Positions 61,773-64,000 of a DNA stretch of 64,000 bases are shown in pieces. The stretch spans positions 62,001 to 126,000 of the forward strand of contig JAIOAW010000001.1 of assembly GCA_019873625.1 (NCBI GenBank), given 5' to 3'. The DNA comes from Chloroflexota bacterium (GTDB taxonomy: Bacteria > Chloroflexota > Anaerolineae > UBA1429). Both the position numbers and the translations under genes were made by a program. Within the stretch, counting starts at the first letter, position 1; the number at the start of each line of letters is the position of its first letter. The notes beneath the pieces were generated by a model. That model saw only the letters and a list, made by a program, of their open reading frames with translations, made no database searches and was not told where the DNA came from.

Positions 61773-62747
61773 ATGACGCAGACATTCGGTTGGGGTATCC
61801 TAGGGCCGGGGCGCATCGCGGCGCGTTTCGCCACAGATTTAGCCCGCCTGCCGCAAGCGCGGCGCGTGGCCGTGGGGTCTCGAGACGCTTCGAGGGCACA
61901 GGCCTTTGCCGCCGAGCACGGCTTCGAGCGGGCCTACGGCTCGTATGAGGCGCTCGTGAGCGACCCGGAAGTTCAAGCCGTGTATGTGGCCACGCCGCAT
62001 CCCTTCCATGCTGAGCACACCCGCCTGTGCTTGGAACACGGCAAAGCCGTGCTCTGCGAAAAGCCGATGGCCGTGAACGCCCGCCAGGCGCGCGAGATGG
62101 CCGCTTGCGCCCGCGCCAACGGCGCCTTTTTGATGGAGGCGATGTGGTCGCGCTTTAACCCGGTGATGGCCGAGGTGCGCCGCTGGCTTCACCAAGGCGC
62201 CATCGGCGAGGTGCGCCTCGTCACGGCGGATTTCGGCTTTCGCACCGCCTGGAACCCCCAAGGGCGCCTGCTCGACCTCAACCTGGCCGGGGGCGCCCTG
62301 CTCGATGTGGGCGTCTATGTAGCCTCGCTCGCCTCGATGGTTTACGGCCAGCAACCCAAAACGCTCTCGGCCTCTGCCCATCTGGGCGAGACGGGCGTGG
62401 ACGAGCAAACGGCGATGCTCTTCACCTACCCCAATGGGGCGCTCGCCCAGCTCTTTTGCGCCATCCGCACGGCGACCGTCGGCGAGGCGCGCCTTTACGG
62501 CACGGAGGGGCATATCCACATCCCCGAGTTCTGGCGCGCCACCCAAGCCACGCTCTACCGCCCCGGCCAAGAGCCGCAGCGCATTACGGGCGAGGCCGGC
62601 TACCATTTTGAGGCGGCGGAGGTGATGGCCTGCGTGCAAAGGGGCGAGCGCGAAAGCGCCGTGATGCCGCTTGATGAATCGGTCGCCATCCTCGAGACGA
62701 TGGATCGGGTGCGGAGCCTCATCGGCCTCACTTACCCGATGGATTGA
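61773..62747 (+). CDS. Gfo/Idh/MocA-family dehydrogenase
   Basis: 324 residues. WGILGPGRIAARFATDL is the Rossmann loop, CEKPMAVN the EKP motif and GGALLDVGVYVASLASMVYG the catalytic-His-region block. Resembles the dimeric dihydrodiol/xylose-dehydrogenase subgroup. ATG 61773 is preferred, 12 nt from AGGAGGG. 23 nt before the aldo/keto reductase gene, so the pair may act together on sugars. Confidence 0.9.
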   Translation: MTQTFGWGILGPGRIAARFATDLARLPQARRVAVGSRDASRAQAFAAEHGFERAYGSYEALVSDPEVQAVYVATPHPFHAEHTRLCLEHGKAVLCEKPMAVNARQAREMAACARANGAFLMEAMWSRFNPVMAEVRRWLHQGAIGEVRLVTADFGFRTAWNPQGRLLDLNLAGGALLDVGVYVASLASMVYGQQPKTLSASAHLGETGVDEQTAMLFTYPNGALAQLFCAIRTATVGEARLYGTEGHIHIPEFWRATQATLYRPGQEPQRITGEAGYHFEAAEVMACVQRGERESAVMPLDESVAILETMDRVRSLIGLTYPMD

Positions 62748-62770
62748 CCCTTCTTATGGAAGGAGCACCT

Positions 62771-63745
62771 ATGATGGAATATGGCACCATCCCCGGCGTG
62801 AACAAGCCTGTAGCCCGCTTGGTGCTAGGCTCGATGTTCGTGGGCACGCTGGATCGCGCGCGCTGTTTCGCCCTGCTCGACGACATCTTTGCCCTGGGCG
62901 GGAATACCTTTGATACGGCGCACGTCTACGCAGGGGGCAACAGCGAGCGCCTTTTGGGCGAGTGGATGGAGGCGCGCGGCAACCGAGAGCAGGTGGTCAT
63001 CCTCACCAAGGGGTGCCACCATAACGCCGACCGCCGCCGCGTCACGCCCTTCGATTTGGCCTCGGACCTGTTCGATTCGCTGGCCCGCCTGCGCACCGAT
63101 TACGTGGATATCTATGTCCTGCATCGCGATGACCCCTCCGTGCCCGTGGGGCCGATTGTCGAGGCGTTGAACGAGCATCACGCCGCCGGGCGCATCCATG
63201 CCTTCGGTGGGTCCAACTGGACCCATCAGCGCATCGCCGAGGCGAACGCCTATGCCGAGGCGCACGGCCTGGTGCCCTTTACCGTATCCAGCCCCAATTA
63301 CGGCCTGGCTGACCAAATCGAGGACCCGTGGGGCGGCGGCTGTGTTACCCTCAGCGGTCCGGCGAACACCGAGGCGCGCGCCTGGTACGTCCGGACCCAA
63401 ATGCCCGTATTCGCCTATTCCAGCCTGGCCAGGGGCCTCTTTTCGGGGCGCATCACGCGCGAAAATTTTGCCGAGATGCGCGCCACGTTGGATAATGCCT
63501 GCCTCAAGGCCTATTGCCACGAGCCAAACTTCAAGCGGTTAGACCGCGCCTTCACTCTGGCGCGAGAAAAGGGCCTCACCGTGCCGCAGGTGGCGCTGGC
63601 ATTCATCCTGCGGTCGCCGTTGAACGTCTTCCCGCTTGTGGGGGCCGTCTCAAAAGAAGAGTTTGCCGAAAACATCACCGCTCTGCACGTTCCCCTCACG
63701 CCGGAGGAGCGCGCTTGGCTTGACCTGGAAACCGACTCGCGCTGA
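62771..63745 (+). CDS. Aldo/keto reductase
   Basis: 324-residue NAD(P)H-dependent TIM barrel. NTFDTAHVYAGGNSERLLGEW supplies the catalytic Asp/Tyr, ILTKGCHH the Lys, and VDIYVLHRDDPS the His. FGGSNWTHQRI follows. ATG 62771 (a second ATG follows directly) is preceded by AAGGAG. Probably in an operon with the upstream Gfo/Idh/MocA gene. Confidence 0.92.
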   Translation: MMEYGTIPGVNKPVARLVLGSMFVGTLDRARCFALLDDIFALGGNTFDTAHVYAGGNSERLLGEWMEARGNREQVVILTKGCHHNADRRRVTPFDLASDLFDSLARLRTDYVDIYVLHRDDPSVPVGPIVEALNEHHAAGRIHAFGGSNWTHQRIAEANAYAEAHGLVPFTVSSPNYGLADQIEDPWGGGCVTLSGPANTEARAWYVRTQMPVFAYSSLARGLFSGRITRENFAEMRATLDNACLKAYCHEPNFKRLDRAFTLAREKGLTVPQVALAFILRSPLNVFPLVGAVSKEEFAENITALHVPLTPEERAWLDLETDSR

Positions 63746-63762
63746 GGGAGGCGCCCTTTCGC

Positions 63763-63791
63763 TCGACAGCGGCACGGCTTGCGGGTATAAT
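63763..63791 (+). promoter_or_regulatory. Promoter of the CBS-domain gene
   Basis: TCGACA (63763-63768), 17-bp spacer and perfect TATAAT (63786-63791), about 45 nt before the start codon. Confidence 0.7.
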
Positions 63792-63844
63792 CTCGCTAGG
63801 CTCCGAGGGAACGAACGGCTCAAAGACGAGTCAGGAGGTGCACG

Positions 63845-64000
63845 ATGTTGGTCAAAGATCGGATGTCTCGCCACCCCATCACCATCCGCCCCGATGTATC
63901 GCTTCACGATGCCTTGCGCATTATGCGCGAAGAAAAGGTGCGGCGCCTGCCCGTGGTGGATAAGAACAACAAACTCATCGGCATTGTGGCCGAAAAGGAT
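63845..64000 (+). CDS. CBS-domain protein, N-terminal part (cut by window edge)
   Basis: Only 52 codons are visible: MLVKDRMSRHPITIRPD, then ALRIMREEKVRRLPVVD and KLIGIVAEKD. This is a typical first CBS domain, a nucleotide-binding sensory module. ATG 63845 follows CAGGAGGTG. Whether further CBS or other domains follow is not visible. Confidence 0.92.
   Translation, partial: MLVKDRMSRHPITIRPDVSLHDALRIMREEKVRRLPVVDKNNKLIGIVAEKD

Overview
The window is dense, GC-rich bacterial DNA with good sigma-70-type promoters (TTGACA/TATAAT-like boxes with 16-18 bp spacers), many ATGA-type start/stop overlaps and frequent GTG/TTG starts. The mix of genes points to Chloroflexota (Anaerolineae or a relative). 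It includes a MutL/GlmL-family ATPase in an operon with a DUF6754-type membrane protein, a DUF6062-type double Cys3His protein, a T-box-controlled thrS, PHP hydrolases and many Gfo/Idh/MocA enzymes. This assignment is an inference from gene content. No rRNA, tRNA, CRISPR array, phage or insertion sequence was found, so this reads as ordinary chromosome.

Layout. 1-1000: 5' part of thrS (minus) behind a T-box leader, divergent from an HtrA-type lipoprotein protease. 2.3-6.5 kb (plus): small PQ-loop-like protein, PHP hydrolase, SppA, a metallo-beta-lactamase-fold lipoprotein and RtcA. 6.5-10 kb (minus): an iron-sulfur protein and an SDR, then tRNA-dihydrouridine synthase overlapping an AMMECR1 protein. 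10.1-15.1 kb (plus): a TPP-riboswitch operon with thiN, a methyltransferase, a thiamine-binding protein, a ThiXYZ-like ABC importer and a DUF402 protein. 15.1-22.4 kb (minus): beta-CASP nuclease, the run rbsK-lpd-PHP-fRMsr, and ftsH. 22.7 kb: an unknown lipoprotein.

23.8-33.3 kb (minus): a probable seven-gene operon, guaA - PP2C-like/NHL fusion - tsaD - atl - cytosolic DMSO-reductase-family catalytic subunit - four-cluster ferredoxin subunit - selA. 33.4-43.8 kb: short transcription units, including a URO-D-like protein, an AAC(2')-like acetyltransferase, an RsmC-like methyltransferase with an apparently leaderless promoter, a GH172-like protein, a secreted glycosidase-like protein, a DUF6062-type protein, a cysteine-peptidase-like protein, a Gfo/Idh/MocA enzyme, a cupin, endonuclease IV and a Yip1-like membrane protein. 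43.9-46.2 kb: PcrA/UvrD helicase.

46.4-53.95 kb (plus): the most intriguing region, a tightly coupled eight-gene operon. It holds a HEAT-repeat protein, a small protein, three membrane proteins, a double-zinc-ribbon membrane protein, a MutL/GlmL-like ASKHA ATPase and a barrel-sandwich-like protein. No glutamate mutase or other B12 mutase is present. 53.9-59.3 kb (minus): tandem alpha/beta hydrolase and a tungstate-type ABC importer (TupABC) behind an ArsR-HTH/periplasmic-binding-like regulator. 59.6-64 kb (plus): PHP protein, YhhN-like membrane protein, Gfo/Idh/MocA oxidoreductase, aldo/keto reductase and the start of a CBS-domain protein.

Functional links: tungstate uptake, the Mo/W-pterin oxidoreductase pair and selA suggest metal- and selenium-dependent redox metabolism. 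The TPP-riboswitch operon suggests salvage of thiamine or a precursor.
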